Source: Triangularia verruculosa (lineage: Eukaryota; Ascomycota; Sordariomycetes; Sordariales; Podosporaceae). Taken from it: a stretch of 64,000 nucleotides of DNA. The translations under genes were made by a program, and so were the position numbers. Positions 22,220 to 32,531 of this stretch are shown one piece after another. The stretch spans positions 21,087 through 85,086 of the forward strand of contig MU864015.1 of the NCBI GenBank assembly GCA_033296885.1, read 5' to 3'. Position 1 is the stretch's first letter. Each line of letters starts with the position of its first letter. Under the pieces are notes generated by a model. The model was not told the origin of the DNA. It did not search any database and saw only the letters and a program-made list of their open reading frames with translations.

Positions 22220-23587
22220 TTAATCTCTAAGCCATCCCTTGGGACCGCCCCAGGTGCCTTTAACCATATGTTTGTAGTACACCCAAGGAAAAAAATCCTT
22301 TTTGAGGTGATAAAAGGCCCGCCTCGGCACCGCCTGATCGATGCCCAGCGCCTTTCCAAACGTCTCTTTTGGGACGCCTCCATACTTGAACTCGGCTAAC
22401 AGCACCTTGCCGTGTTCCGTCAACAGTGGGCACGATGTGTATCCGTCGTAGTCGTCGTCCGCATTCTTGCCCTTCATCGATCGCAGTATGTTCTTGACCA
22501 AAATCGGCGCCTGCGCAGTGATGGCCGCGGCCGTCTTGGAGGTGGGCAGACTGGAAGCATCTCCGGCGCTCCAAATATTCTTCCACTTTTTGTGCTGAAG
22601 CGTTTCGTCGTTGACGTCAACAAAACCGGCCTTGTCGGCAATCGGACTGGATTTGACGAATCCGTGGGCGCCCATCTTGGGGGTGACGTGCATCAGATCG
22701 AACTTGCGTGTGAGCTTCTGGTTCTCACCATGGCTAAACACTGCATCGTTTCCGTTGATCTCGACCAAATCATGCGCAAAAAGCCCCTCGACTCCTCTTT
22801 CTTGCCTCAGCTTTTCCAACACTGCCGAGTACTTGGGAACACCAAACATGACGGGAAGACCGGTGGCGAATGCAATGTGAATGGGCGACGAAGAAGGGTT
22901 TGCTGGGTCGTAAAGACCCGACCTCTTCCAGTGGTCCAGCGCGAGCCACATGATCTTTTGGGGTGCACCGGCGCACTTGACAACACCCATCGGCTGGGTG
23001 AAGATGGCCTGACCGCCCTTGAGAGCCTTGATGGTGCGATCCGTCTGGTCGCACGTGTCGTAGCCGTAGATGGAGGAAACACCTGAATCTGGGTTGGAGA
23101 GGGCGTCTTGGAGTCCCTTGATGCTGTTGAAGTCAACCTTGATGCCGGGCACCACGACAAGGTGCTCGTAGGTGAGTTTGTCGCCATTGCCGAGAGTGAC
23201 AGTGTTGGTATCCGGTGAGAAGGAAGCCAGCTCCGTATTGTAGAATCGCAATTTGGAGTCGATCAAACTCTTGAGTGGTTTTCTGAGTTGCTCCTTGTTT
23301 TTGAGACCGCCGCCCACCAAGGTCCACCCGGGCTGGTAGTGGTGCCATTCTGCCGGGTCCACAATCGCGATGTCGTCTTGAGAGAATTTTCCTTTGCGGA
23401 GGAGCTGGTGGCTGATGGTTAGACCAGCTGAGCCGCCGCCGACAACAACAACTTTGTGGTTTTTGGTGGTGGAGATGACATTGGCCGCAGTTGCAAAGGT
23501 GCGCACAGCAGCTGGAGCCAGTTTTGTGACGACCGAGCGCCGAGCAGCGCAAGCCGTGGTGGTGACTAATAGTTGGCGGCTGGACAT
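22220..23587 (-). CDS. Sulfide:quinone oxidoreductase, mitochondrial (Hmt2-like)
   Basis: Starting at the ATG at 23587 gives 455 residues. The longer frame to 23668 adds a Ser-rich leader not needed. Residues 1-35 are Arg/Ser/Ala-rich, a mitochondrial presequence. The FAD-binding GGGSAG is at 50-55. HYQPGWTLVGGG follows, then Cys179 (YDTCDQ), Cys205 (VVKCAGAPQK) and Cys386 (TSCPLLTE). The last two have the spacing of the redox-active cysteine pair of type II eukaryotic SQR. The enzyme oxidises H2S at the inner membrane, feeds electrons to ubiquinone and passes the sulfane sulfur to an acceptor. Its neighbour, divergently oriented at 24414, encodes the likely next enzyme. The C-terminal FPWVYYKHMVKG is typical of the family's membrane-associating end. 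No introns. Confidence 0.93.
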   Translation of the reverse strand: MSSRQLLVTTTACAARRSVVTKLAPAAVRTFATAANVISTTKNHKVVVVGGGSAGLTISHQLLRKGKFSQDDIAIVDPAEWHHYQPGWTLVGGGLKNKEQLRKPLKSLIDSKLRFYNTELASFSPDTNTVTLGNGDKLTYEHLVVVPGIKVDFNSIKGLQDALSNPDSGVSSIYGYDTCDQTDRTIKALKGGQAIFTQPMGVVKCAGAPQKIMWLALDHWKRSGLYDPANPSSSPIHIAFATGLPVMFGVPKYSAVLEKLRQERGVEGLFAHDLVEINGNDAVFSHGENQKLTRKFDLMHVTPKMGAHGFVKSSPIADKAGFVDVNDETLQHKKWKNIWSAGDASSLPTSKTAAAITAQAPILVKNILRSMKGKNADDDYDGYTSCPLLTEHGKVLLAEFKYGGVPKETFGKALGIDQAVPRRAFYHLKKDFFPWVYYKHMVKGTWGGPKGWLRD

Positions 23588-24413
23588 GTTGAGATGGTGA
23601 TGGTTTGTCAAAGGGGACCGAGATCTCAGATCCAGGAACAAGAGGTGCGTGCTGGACGAGGAGGACAAAGAGCTGAAATGGTGTGCTCGAGCTTGAGCGA
23701 ATTAGCGAAGCCGGCCAAAATGTGGGGCAACTCGCCGACGAAGTGACTAGGTCGCCGAATTCCGGAGACGTGAAATTGCTTTTGGCGCCGGTCGTGTTGA
23801 CTACACTACGATGACTCGGGCACCGGTCTGAGCAAGTGTCAGAGATTTTCTGATGGTTCTCGGTCGGCAAAACTGGGTCACTTTGAGATCAGACGAGATT
23901 TTCTCCCGGCCCGGGGGATCCGGTCCCTGACAGTGTTGCAATCAGCACGGCCTCGGTCGGCAGTCGGTGGCAGTCGGAGAAGCCGGAACTCGGCTGATGA
24001 TGAAGTTTGGAGGAGCAAGGGCCATGGTTGAGAGGCAAGTCGAACCAAATTTCGTTTCGTTATCTTTTCTCATCACTAATGGGCGACAAGACTGCTCAGG
24101 CAACGGGACCGTACAGACACCGGCTGCCGGGGCGCTGTGGAAGCCGCCCGGAGTGGTGCCACGGTGGACTGACACCGGTATCACGAACCAGGGTTCCCAG
24201 GCCGTTCCCCAGATTTCTTGCCTCCCGGCAAAGGATGGATCGTGGAGGTACCCGACATGTCCGACGGTACCCGGGAAACGAGTCCTCGGGAAGATCCCTG
24301 CATTGCTTGTCATCCACAACTTGAAAGCTTAAACAGACCGACTGCCATCCCAATTGATGGAAGAAGTTGCTGTCGACGACCAGCCTTTTTCATACGTCGC
24401 TCACAGAATCACA
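23588..24413. promoter_or_regulatory. Shared divergent promoter of the sulfide-oxidation pair
   Basis: About 826 bp separate the two start codons, which face away from each other. No independent gene is supported; frames at 23967-24332 (+) and the antisense ones have no motifs. A bidirectional control region is inferred from the arrangement. I recognise no specific operator. Confidence 0.5.
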
Positions 24414-25604
24414 ATGAACACCCTTCAAGTACATCGATGCCAGGCTACCACTCGCCTGTTTCTGGCCCGCTTTGCCACTCTTTCCATGAGGATTCCCCGC
24501 TCCCAACCTTTCCAGCTTCAACGGCCTTTCCATGGCGCAGGGAGGTCCTTTCAAGCCTCTCGATCCACGCCAAGCCGATCCTTCTGTCGACACCCCCAAA
24601 ACCCGCCTCAGCTGTCCAGATGTTTGCAAAAGACGTACTCCGCTGCTACCGCAGTCTCGCCAGAGCCCACCATACACCCGGTATTTGAACAAAACACAGG
24701 CACTTTTCAGTATTTGGTAGCAGATCCGGCAACTAAAAACGCAGCCATTGTCGACCCTGTCTTGGACTACGACAAGTGCAGCCACACCATCACCACGACA
24801 ACGGCGGATGGCCTGTTATCGCTGGTCCGTGAAAAGGGGTATAACATCGTACGAATTCTAGAAACTCATGCTCATGCCGATCACCTTACTGCTTCCTTCT
24901 ATCTTCAGCGCCAGCTCACAAAACAGCAGAATTCAAGACCCCCCGTTGGAATCGGAAAGCGGATCGGACAAGTTCAGAGTCTGTTTGGGCAAAGATATGG
25001 GATTAATGCTGAAGAATACGAGTGCGTTTTCGACAAGCTATTTGAGGATGACGAAGAGTTTACGATTGGGGCACTAAAAGCAAAGGCTTTGCATCTTCCA
25101 GGACACACGCCGGATCACCTAGGATACAAGATTGGAGGTTTGTGTTTCTTTTTCTCCGCAACTGATTGAACCTTGCTGACTATCCAAGAAAACATTTTTT
25201 GTGGAGATTCCATATTTCACACCGATATTGGCACAGCCAGATGTGACTTTCCCGGCGGATCCGCCCATGCGCTGTACAACTCAGCTCGCAAGATCTTGTC
25301 TCTGCCAGATCATGTCAAAATCTGGACCGGACACGACTACCCACCTGGAGGTGAAAGACAGCCTGTGCCATATGTGACTGTTGGCGAGCACCGCCTCAAG
25401 AACAAGCATTTGAGGGACGGTGTAATTGAAGAAGATTTTGTCCGAATGCGGAGAGAAAGAGACAGACACCTAGCGGCCCCAAGACTGTTGCATGAAAGCT
25501 TACAGGTCAATGTGAGAGCTGGACGGTTGCCAAGTCAGAACGAAGCCGGAATGAGGCTGTTGAAAGTGCCTATTAAAGTCAAAGGGACCGAAACATGGAA
25601 CTAG
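24414..25604 (+). CDS. Persulfide dioxygenase-type metallo-beta-lactamase protein
   Basis: Two exons, 24414-25137 and 25189-25604; the 51-bp intron starts GTTTGT and has CTGAC before CAAG. Product 379 residues. ATG 24414 is preferred because residues 1-50 are Arg-rich and acid-free, a mitochondrial presequence; an upstream ATG at 24354 would add acidic residues. The metal site HAHADH is at 152-157, followed by LPGHTPDHLGY, and after the intron GDSIFHTDIGTARCDFPGG and TGHDYPPGG. These are the ETHE1/Blh hallmarks (mononuclear iron, GT-x-R-x-DF). The enzyme oxidises glutathione persulfide to sulfite downstream of sulfide:quinone oxidoreductase. A Gln/Lys-rich loop follows the first metal motif (near 165-180). 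Strong call for the fold, good for the function. Confidence 0.88.
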
Positions 25605-25897
25605 CTGAGGTTTCTCAAAGGTTACAAGTCTAGTCATTGGTGAACACACACTCTGGCCTCTGAACGACACCCGCTATATCTGAAACATCACTTCAAAGAT
25701 CATCGTCAAAGGAGGGAAATTTTCAAAGATCATCAATAAAACGAATGAAAGAGCTATCAATCTGGCTAGGTACATAATATTTGAACAAGTGGCTCCACCC
25801 TTTCCCTTCCCACTTCCCCGATTGCCTGTCACATGAGAGTGTGAACAACACGCCACTACAGATTGTCGGTAGAGACAGACTAAAAGAAAAGAAGATC

Positions 25898-26098
25898 TAA
25901 AATCCCACAGGCGCAGTCATATATGTCGCCACTTTCTCCTGAGTCCAGGGTCCAGTCTTGCCAATGGTGGTAACAACCCCCGTGGTGACGCCGCCACCCA
26001 AAAGGACAGAAAAGATTCCCCTCAAAGGGAAGTCAAAGTACTTTGGATAGCTCAGATCATACGGCAGGGCTGCCGTTTGATGACTGAACCGGGCTGAA
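25898..26098 (-). pseudogene. C-terminal fragment of an unidentified gene
   Basis: A minus-strand frame from about 26098 reads FSHQTAALPYDLSYPKYF, then DFPLRGIFSVLLGGGV and ends VATYMTAPVGF with TAG at 25898. Hydrophobic and Gly-rich, it looks like the end of a real protein, but no start or N-terminal part is found upstream, where two palindromes sit. I do not recognise the family. Confidence 0.35.
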
Positions 26099-26168
26099 GT
26101 GGGCTTTTTTGAGTTGGCTAGTGGCCGCTCGCACCACAGAAAACACAGGAAAGGCTCAGCAATTGCAA

Positions 26169-26212
26169 GTGCTCGCGATCGAGCACGAGATAGGCGCTCT
26201 TAGCGCTATCTC
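26169..26212. repeat. Two adjacent palindromes
   Basis: 26169-26186 is a perfect 18-bp palindrome (GTGCTCGCGATCGAGCAC). It is followed immediately by an imperfect hairpin, 26187-26212, with arms GAGATAG/CTATCTC and GCGC/GCG around TCTTA. Together they could extrude as tandem cruciforms. They lie exactly between two broken genes. Confidence 0.8.
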
Positions 26213-26246
26213 ACCCGTGTGACTCAGATGGCGTGTGTCGTACCAA

Positions 26247-27500
26247 TCACAGGGCTGCCGTAAACAGGCTCCTCACGTCCTTGTGCGTCACCAGCGTGGA
26301 AGGCTTGATGGCCAGGATGGTTAGGTGGATATTGTCCACTTTGGCCCCGATGGCAGGATCGCCGAAAAGGTAGGTTCCACCGCTACCCCAATGCTCAGAC
26401 TCGAGGTTGGCCACTGTTTCCTTGGCGCTGGGAATGCGACTGGCTGGGATCTGCCAGGGCGCAACTGGTGTTTGGAGTTCCAGACTCAGGGTGGCGCAGA
26501 AGTCGTAAAAGCGAGCCCACTCGAACGGGCCATAACAGTACGAGTTGACATAACCGCGCAGAGTGAAGTCATCGGCCTCGTAGCGGTCGACAGCCAGGAA
26601 GTCAGGAGACCATTGACCTCCATAGACAGCCAGCAATTTGAGGTGGTCGGCTGTTCCTTTGGCCAAGGTCGCGGGGCTTGTTCCGTCGCTTCCGTCGTGA
26701 GAGTAGATCCAAGTGGAAGTTCCACCACCCCAGAGGTTGACTTGCCAGGCGAAGGTGACTTCGGGGGCCACAGTGCGGAAGAGCCAGTTGACGGCTGTCA
26801 CGTAGCCCTTGATTGTGTCATTGATGGCCGAAGGGATGGAGGTTGAGATATTGTGGTGCGCAAGGGCGTCCTCCAGTGGGGCGCGTACAGGCATAGAGTA
26901 GTCAGGGCCAAACCCGTGTTTCTGCGTCTCGCCGAGGAAGTCGGCGTTGACAACCTGATGTAGCCGACGGGAACATCAGGCTTGCCGGTCTTTTTGGCGA
27001 GATTCAGCGAGAGGATGAGGTTGCCGAAACTGTGTGCATGCTGAGATCCGTCCGCCAGCTGGTCCTCAACAGCTCCAAGGGACAGGTTGCAGGTGTAGCT
27101 GATCATGATGGGTAAAACCGTGTGGCCTCCACCAAGTTTGCTTTCAATCTTGGCAGCCAGCTCCACAGTTCTGGTCGTGGCCGGATCGTCAGTCAGGTAC
27201 GTGCCTGGATCACCGGCGCCATCATTACCGGCATACTTGAAGATGGCTGAGACTTTGGCATTGGTAAGATCTTGTCCCTCCATGTCAAACAAATCTGTCA
27301 GAGCACCAAAGCTCAGGAAGTTGGGGAAACCGCGGACGTTGAGATCGGCGCCCTTGCGGCCTGTCAGGCTGAGCTTGGTGCTACCGTCAGAGGAAACATT
27401 GATCTTGGCTGGCGCTAAAACGGCATAGACCACGGAGCCCTGTAGGAAACCGGAGGTCTGCACCAGGTACTCCCCAGGGGCCTCAGGAGGACTTTGGAGG
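26247..27500 (-). pseudogene. Frameshifted glycosidase-like secreted enzyme
   Basis: Two minus-strand frames (27559-26798 and 26970-26247) together read as one protein. A beta-type domain (TSGFLQGSVVYAVL...) is followed by a TIM-barrel-like enzyme part: VLPIMISYTCNLSLGAV, VNADFLGETQKHGF, AVNWLFRTVAPEV, FAWQVNLWGGG, FLAVDRYEADDF, GPFEWARFYDFC and VAPWQIPASRIP. The register changes at about 26950-26960 (GGCTACATCAGGTTGTCAAC) with no splice signals, so this is a broken gene. The upstream end is also missing: a plus-strand gene begins at the same place. I recall similar fungal proteins with an N-terminal cellulose-binding-like domain but cannot name a glycoside hydrolase family. No RIP marks. Confidence 0.55.
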
Positions 27501-28116
27501 CGACAAGTACGGGTATCAAGTTGTGCTGACGAATCTGTCCCCGGCGACCTCAATGACAAGTTTCACTCTGTCAACGTCGGCGTCAACGCCAAAGTGATTG
27601 CTTGGCAGCACTACAATTCCACTGGAATCTACAAAGAATGGTGCGTAATTTCCCCGATTGTTCGAAGCTTTTCGCTGACCCATTTGTTCAGGACCGGTGC
27701 TGTCAGCAGCATTGATGACATCGAGGGCTTGTCCCGCTTCCAGGTCGTGGACGGTGATACCCGCGCCATCTCCTTCCTGTTCAAAGACGACACAGGCGGC
27801 AAATACAAGCAGTACTCGCTCAAGCTTGATGCCCGCGATGTAGGCAGCGTTTACTCTGTACTCCAACGATGGGGATGAGTATCGGCTTGTTGGCATCATG
27901 CCTGAGAACTCCCTCCCTGTCACGACTGCGCTGTATTTGCGCAATGAGAGCTCCGGAAGCTATCTTTCCGTGGGATCTGTCTTTTTCCAGTGGGACGCAA
28001 GCTCAAATGGCGTCAAGATCGTTGAGAATGACAACTGGCCCAAGCAGCTCAAGTCTGAGCAAAAGGGCCTGAGCTCCTTCTTGATCACCTTGATTGACAA
28101 TACGCCTTCGGAGTGA
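27500..28116 (+). pseudogene. Partial secreted-protein-like gene with a frameshift
   Basis: A plus-strand frame reads DLNDKFHSVNVGV and AWQHYNSTGIYKEW, crosses a convincing 51-bp intron (27641-27691: GTGCGT...GCTGACC...TTCAG, phase-correct) and continues TGAVSSIDDIEG and FLFKDDTGGKYK. The register then shifts by one base near 27850 and resumes as LYSNDGDEYRLVGIMPENS to a TGA at 28114. No start codon or signal peptide is present at the left, where it collides head-on with the glycosidase-like remnant. Function unknown. Confidence 0.45.
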
Positions 28117-28780
28117 TGTTGCCTTGCTCTGGAAAGCCCTTTGTTGTAGCAGGGTATTATGATCTTGGATTTGGTGTACTCGGAAGATATTTGGAATGGA
28201 GTCGCTCGTTTACCGCCAGCTTAAAGTCTTCATGTCATATACGCCCTGTTGCGGTCTTTGAGATTTCGTACAAGAGGTCTGGTTGCTGCGTTAAAAAACT
28301 TAATTCTTTCGGCGTCGGCTACCAGGTAGCTAGGTGAAATATGCGTTTTGCGCTCGTACGTACTTTGTTTGCTGTCTTTATGTGTCGTTGAGCCATCAAA
28401 CAGGCTGTGGTGAGGTGCCCCACCTTTCACATGATGTCCATTGTCCCCCACCTCTGTCTTCAATGCTGCTTGCAAACACTGCTGCTTGCCTTTTACCTTT
28501 TGCACCAACTTTGACACCCAACCATCAGGCCTCTTGTCATTATCGCCAAACTGCTCAGACTCCTCAGCAAGACACTCACAAGACAATCCAGAAATATGCC
28601 TCCCAGTGACGCAGTTCTGGCGGCCAATCTCTTCAGCCCCTTTCAACGCAGAAGAGGTACTGGTCGGGCTTTCCCCACCAGGTTCTCCCCACCATCCACT
28701 TCAGCAACCCCCATGGATTTATTTTCTGGTCGAAGGAATCATATGCTGGTTACCAGGCGAGCCAGGTCGTCGTCGAGGCA

Positions 28781-29362
28781 TTGAATCAAGAAGAGCTAAC
28801 ATGGGCTGGCAGGTACACCCTCCACAATGATCCCAGTACAGGCTTGATCTTCACAGACGGCGCCTGTCTTGACAACGGCCGGCAACCAGCAAAGGCGGGC
28901 TGGGCTTTCTGGCATGGTTCTGGGCCTTCGGCCAACAGACTTCTCGCCTCTGGCCGCCTGGAGAAGCAGGGGCCATTCGGAGACGACGGTATGCAGACCA
29001 GCAACCGGGCCGAGCTTCGCGCTGTCATCGCCGCCCTACGTTTCCGTCACTGGCCTGGCGAGGGTTTCCGCAGGCTAGTTATCGCTACCGATTCCGAGTA
29101 TGTGGTCGAGGGCTCCACGCAGTGGGCTCGAACATGGATGCAGAATAGATGGGTAAGACGAGGAGGGCGTAGCGTCATGAACAGGGACCTGTGGGAGTCC
29201 CTACTGGGTGAGATTGAGAAGCACAAGGACAGTGGGATGGCTGTTGAATTCTGGAGGATCCCGAGAGAGTGGAACTCTGTAGCTGATGCCGCCGCAAAGG
29301 AGGCCGCCACGAAGGAGGATGCACCTGAGGAGTGGATGGAAATGATGGGAATCAATATTTAG
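28781..29362 (+). CDS. Type 1 ribonuclease H domain protein
   Basis: A 193-codon open frame (its first codon is TTG) carries a full RNase H fold. IFTDGACLDNG has Asp26, SNRAELRAVIAAL has Glu78, ATDSEYVVEG has Asp104 and REWNSVADAAAKEA has Asp169: the D-E-D-D two-metal site that cleaves RNA in RNA-DNA hybrids. No in-frame ATG precedes the domain; the frame stays open to 28610 and reads HGFIFWSKESYAGYQ, so the start must be spliced in from upstream (ATG 28596 with GTACTG at 28657 and an acceptor at 28790 is one phase-correct option) or is lost. No RIP damage. It resembles the free-standing RNase H proteins common in fungi rather than a retrotransposon polyprotein. Confidence 0.8.
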   Translation: MNQEELTWAGRYTLHNDPSTGLIFTDGACLDNGRQPAKAGWAFWHGSGPSANRLLASGRLEKQGPFGDDGMQTSNRAELRAVIAALRFRHWPGEGFRRLVIATDSEYVVEGSTQWARTWMQNRWVRRGGRSVMNRDLWESLLGEIEKHKDSGMAVEFWRIPREWNSVADAAAKEAATKEDAPEEWMEMMGINI

Positions 29363-30110
29363 GTATCTGGGCATGTTGTATCGCTGGTATCTCGTTGTTT
29401 CTTGGTGGCTTCGTAGATAAGCATTCATCCGATAGAGTACAAATACGCAGATGCTGATCTGAATTTTGAGAAACTGGTCCTGTTCATGCAGTTCGGTAAA
29501 CGTGGTGGTCAAAAGGAATTCTCCTTTGTGGCCAAAGATTGGCGAATATCGTCACGTGGTGGATTTTGGCACAAGCAGTCCCCAAGGCAGCAGGAAACAA
29601 GTGCCATGCTTGTGCTTTTAATTCGTATTGAAGCCTGAAACAGTTGCATCGAGAGCTCGATACGAGACTAGAGTATGCCGAGTAACGTCAAAAAGGTCAC
29701 GGAGGGGCTTCACCGTACCTAGTTTACATAATTCCCGACAGAGTCGAGGTAGCATCGAGAGGTCGTGCTAGATCAGAATACGTGTCTGATCACAGAGAAG
29801 ACACTGCAAATAGCGCCTGTGCCCGAATCCTTCGCTCTACGCGATGGGCCGATTTACCCGGTACTCGGTGAATTGTAGAGGAACTTGAACATTTAACTGT
29901 GCCTCTAGAAGCGGGGAATGTGTTGGCCAAGCCCCTGGAATGCATCCTTCTTATTTTAGACTGGGTGTCTCTCGGTACACTTTCGAGCCCACAATTCTGG
30001 ATAGGTATAAAGACGATCTCGAGCTGCTCATTTCCAGTACCCATCTCCCTCGTATCTTTACTCTGACGGCAAAGTTCAACCCCACCGAGTCAAGCCTCTT
30101 TAAAGTCGCC
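29363..30110. other. Spacer with likely TATA box for the secreted protein gene
   Basis: No gene supported. GGTATAAAGACG at about 30002-30013 is a good TATA element roughly 105 bp upstream of the ATG at 30111. Confidence 0.5.
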
Positions 30111-30527
30111 ATGCAACTCGTTGCCCTTCTTTCACTCGCTGCGACAGTCACCGCTGCCAGCTCGCATCTTACTAAAAGATGCTCGCCTGTGTACGATCCC
30201 GACCTGGCACTCGGCTACCTCCCTCCTGCTCCCTGCTGGCAGACCTTCACTCCTGACTGCCAGCCCAAGCTCTCCAACGAGATGACGCTCGTCGTCAAAC
30301 ACAAACTCGCCATTCTCTACGGCCTGAGCGAATACTGCGTTGGCCATATTGAGGAAGAGCTCGCCCGCGAAGCTGCCGGACGGAAGAACAACAACTGGGT
30401 CAGGACGCATGGCAACCTTAACCTCATTGGGGGAGGCACGCTCGTCATTTCCAACATGAGCGATGCTGCCGTGGCGAGATACGATCGGCTGACCTATCCT
30501 GACGGGCGCACCAGGGACCAGGCGTAA
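30111..30527 (+). CDS. Small secreted cysteine protein with Kex2-type site
   Basis: 138 residues. The ATG at 30111 is preceded by GCC and begins a clear signal peptide (MQLVALLSLAATVTA); the longer frame to 29940 is just open leader. SSHLTKR gives a Lys-Arg Kex2 site right before the mature CSPVYDPDLALGYL. Four cysteines follow the cut (CSPV, PCWQ, DCQP, YCVG), enough for two disulfides. The C terminus has an NNNWVRTHGNLNLIGGGT segment. Size, secretion and cysteine count fit an effector-like or competition-related protein, but no family is recognised. It sits between RNase H and a dead ABC transporter. Confidence 0.65.
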   Translation: MQLVALLSLAATVTAASSHLTKRCSPVYDPDLALGYLPPAPCWQTFTPDCQPKLSNEMTLVVKHKLAILYGLSEYCVGHIEEELAREAAGRKNNNWVRTHGNLNLIGGGTLVISNMSDAAVARYDRLTYPDGRTRDQA

Positions 30528-30642
30528 GGGGAAGCACGCAGAAGTGTTAAATTGGATACCTTATAGAGGGCATCTCATGACACAACACAGCCACCAGTGG
30601 ATAGCCAATATTACATACCTTACTTGAAGTCTGTCTCTCTAC

Positions 30643-32098
30643 CTATTTCTTCGACATCTTCCTGACCCTGAAAGTGTAATAAACTCCGATGGCGGCTGCG
30701 ATATCAACACAATATACGCCCACATATGTCCAAAGTTTCTCCATCGGTCTTATGTCCACTGCAGCAAGATACTGGTCCGCAAAGTCAAACCCACAATATC
30801 TATATGCCTCAAAGGGGTTCTGAAGCGACCCAGAATTTTGCCCAACCAGTGGTGACAGGTCATCCCCTCAGAGGGTCAAATATCAAGGTCTCCGAGATGG
30901 AGCACTCGACAGGCCTCTCATGCAGCATAGTCGACATAATACCGCTGATCTAGTACGTAAATAGACTAACGTAGTACATGAAGACCCAGAAATCGGGCAA
31001 GGTGATTCTCGTCTGAAGCACACCGCTGAAGATGGTGCTCATCATGGTCAACAAAACGACGATACCAGCTGCGGCGTGTGCGTCCAGCATGGCGGTAATT
31101 AGGTGCCATGTGTGCAAGACGCTGGCGTAGAAGATGAAGAGCAAAATGAGGCCTTGCCGGGAAGAGGCCTGGTCTGCGCCGACAACGGATAATATGCCGG
31201 TGAGGATCTGGTACGGAATTTCGACGACAATGTTGGCGATGAGAAACGCTTTCCAAGAATAGGCATTAGAGGGGCGCTCGCGGACTTCGTAAAGAGATCG
31301 CTGAGTACCTAATAAAAACCGGTTGGCTCATTGCTAGTGTTAGTCTCATACTCACAAACGGACGGTGAAGAAACGGAATCTTACCTGCTGGACAGTGTTG
31401 TGAAAATGGGGGTAACCATGGAGACAGCAAACACAATATTTCTCATTCCCCCATGTGCCCGTCCCATCAGCCTGGAAGAAGGTGAAACCGATGAAAAGGC
31501 TGGACATGATTCCCAGTGCAAACTTGGCAAGCACGTATCGCTGGACTTTTGGCTTTCTCTCCAGACTGAATGCCTGTCTTGGCCTTGTTTGTTAACGCCC
31601 TCGGCAACAATCTCGAGCATGTGCTCGGCTGGATTCACATCATCGCCACAGTTCCTGGCTCCGTGTTGCCCAAAATATCCCAGCAACGACTTGGAATTTT
31701 GTCCAAGATCTCCAGGTACACCGTTTTTCCACCTTTGGCCAGAAACAAAAGACGATCAAAGTGCTGGAACAGGATGGCGTTGGTTGGTGGTTGGTGCACA
31801 AGCCAGCTTGGCCCGCTTCGGCCAACTTGCGTAAAAACACGCAAATAACCCAGGCACTCTGCGAATCAAGGCCACTCGTCCAAAAAGAGTAGAAGTTTGG
31901 GCTTGCCAACCGGCTCAACGCTGATGGTGAGCAACTTTTGTTGTTCGGCATTGAGACCCGTTCGCGTATTCTTCCATACCGAGCATCTTGATGACTTCTT
32001 CCGCAGAAACAAACTTTCCGCCTTGGAGACCGTCTTGGGGCGACGGAGCATGGCGTTGAAACGAAGGCTTTCTCTCACGGTTGCTGTGTCCATGTGAC
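30643..32098 (-). pseudogene. PDR-type ABC transporter remnant (second half)
   Basis: Minus-strand pieces in several frames reproduce the C-terminal half of a pleiotropic-drug-resistance transporter: DTATVRESLRFNAMLRRP, KPKLLLFLDE (Walker B of NBD2), DSQSAWVICVFLRKLAEAGQA, FDRLLFLAKGGKTVY, NPAEHMLEIVAEG, MSSLFIGFTFF, PSNAYSWKAFLI, TMMSTIFSGVLQTRITLP, FWVFMYYVSLFTY, and an intact end ...VYYTFRVRKMSKK with TAG at 30643. Register changes occur at least three times (near 31850, 31690 and 31330). NBD1, TMD1 and the Walker A of NBD2 are missing. Decay is by indels and substitutions, not RIP. Confidence 0.8.
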
Positions 32099-32531
32099 TG
32101 CCCGTCAGACAGTGGCAGTCAGCGTACTTGCCTTGCCTCGAAGCCGAACTCGATCCGCATTTACCAGCTTCCTTTTTCAGACAATGGGCTCTACCTAGCT
32201 TTGTAGCTAAACATGCCGTGGCCGAGGTTTGCATTTCGTTCTCCGTCATCACTACCACCTGTGGGACATCAAACCCCGCGCCGCTGACGACGTGGCAACA
32301 ACCACGTTCAGTTGTAGGATTCCAGGGAATAAGGTTGGCGATCTCGCCCGGTCTAGGCAAGATCGCGGGGAATCAGCTGAGAATGCGGGGGAATATGATG
32401 CGGGGGGGTGGGACGTGCAAACCGAGGTGGCCCGGGATTTGCATCATCGTCCGAGGAATGTCAGGAAATATGTGGGATTAAAGGAACGGTGCTTCCTCAT
32501 ACATGGCCGCTCCTGTTTCTGTACCACTCGC

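Noticed and set aside
27516..27944. 142-codon minus-strand frame that looks protein-like
   Set aside because: The plus strand here has a phase-correct intron with branch site and better protein character, so the minus frame is taken as chance.
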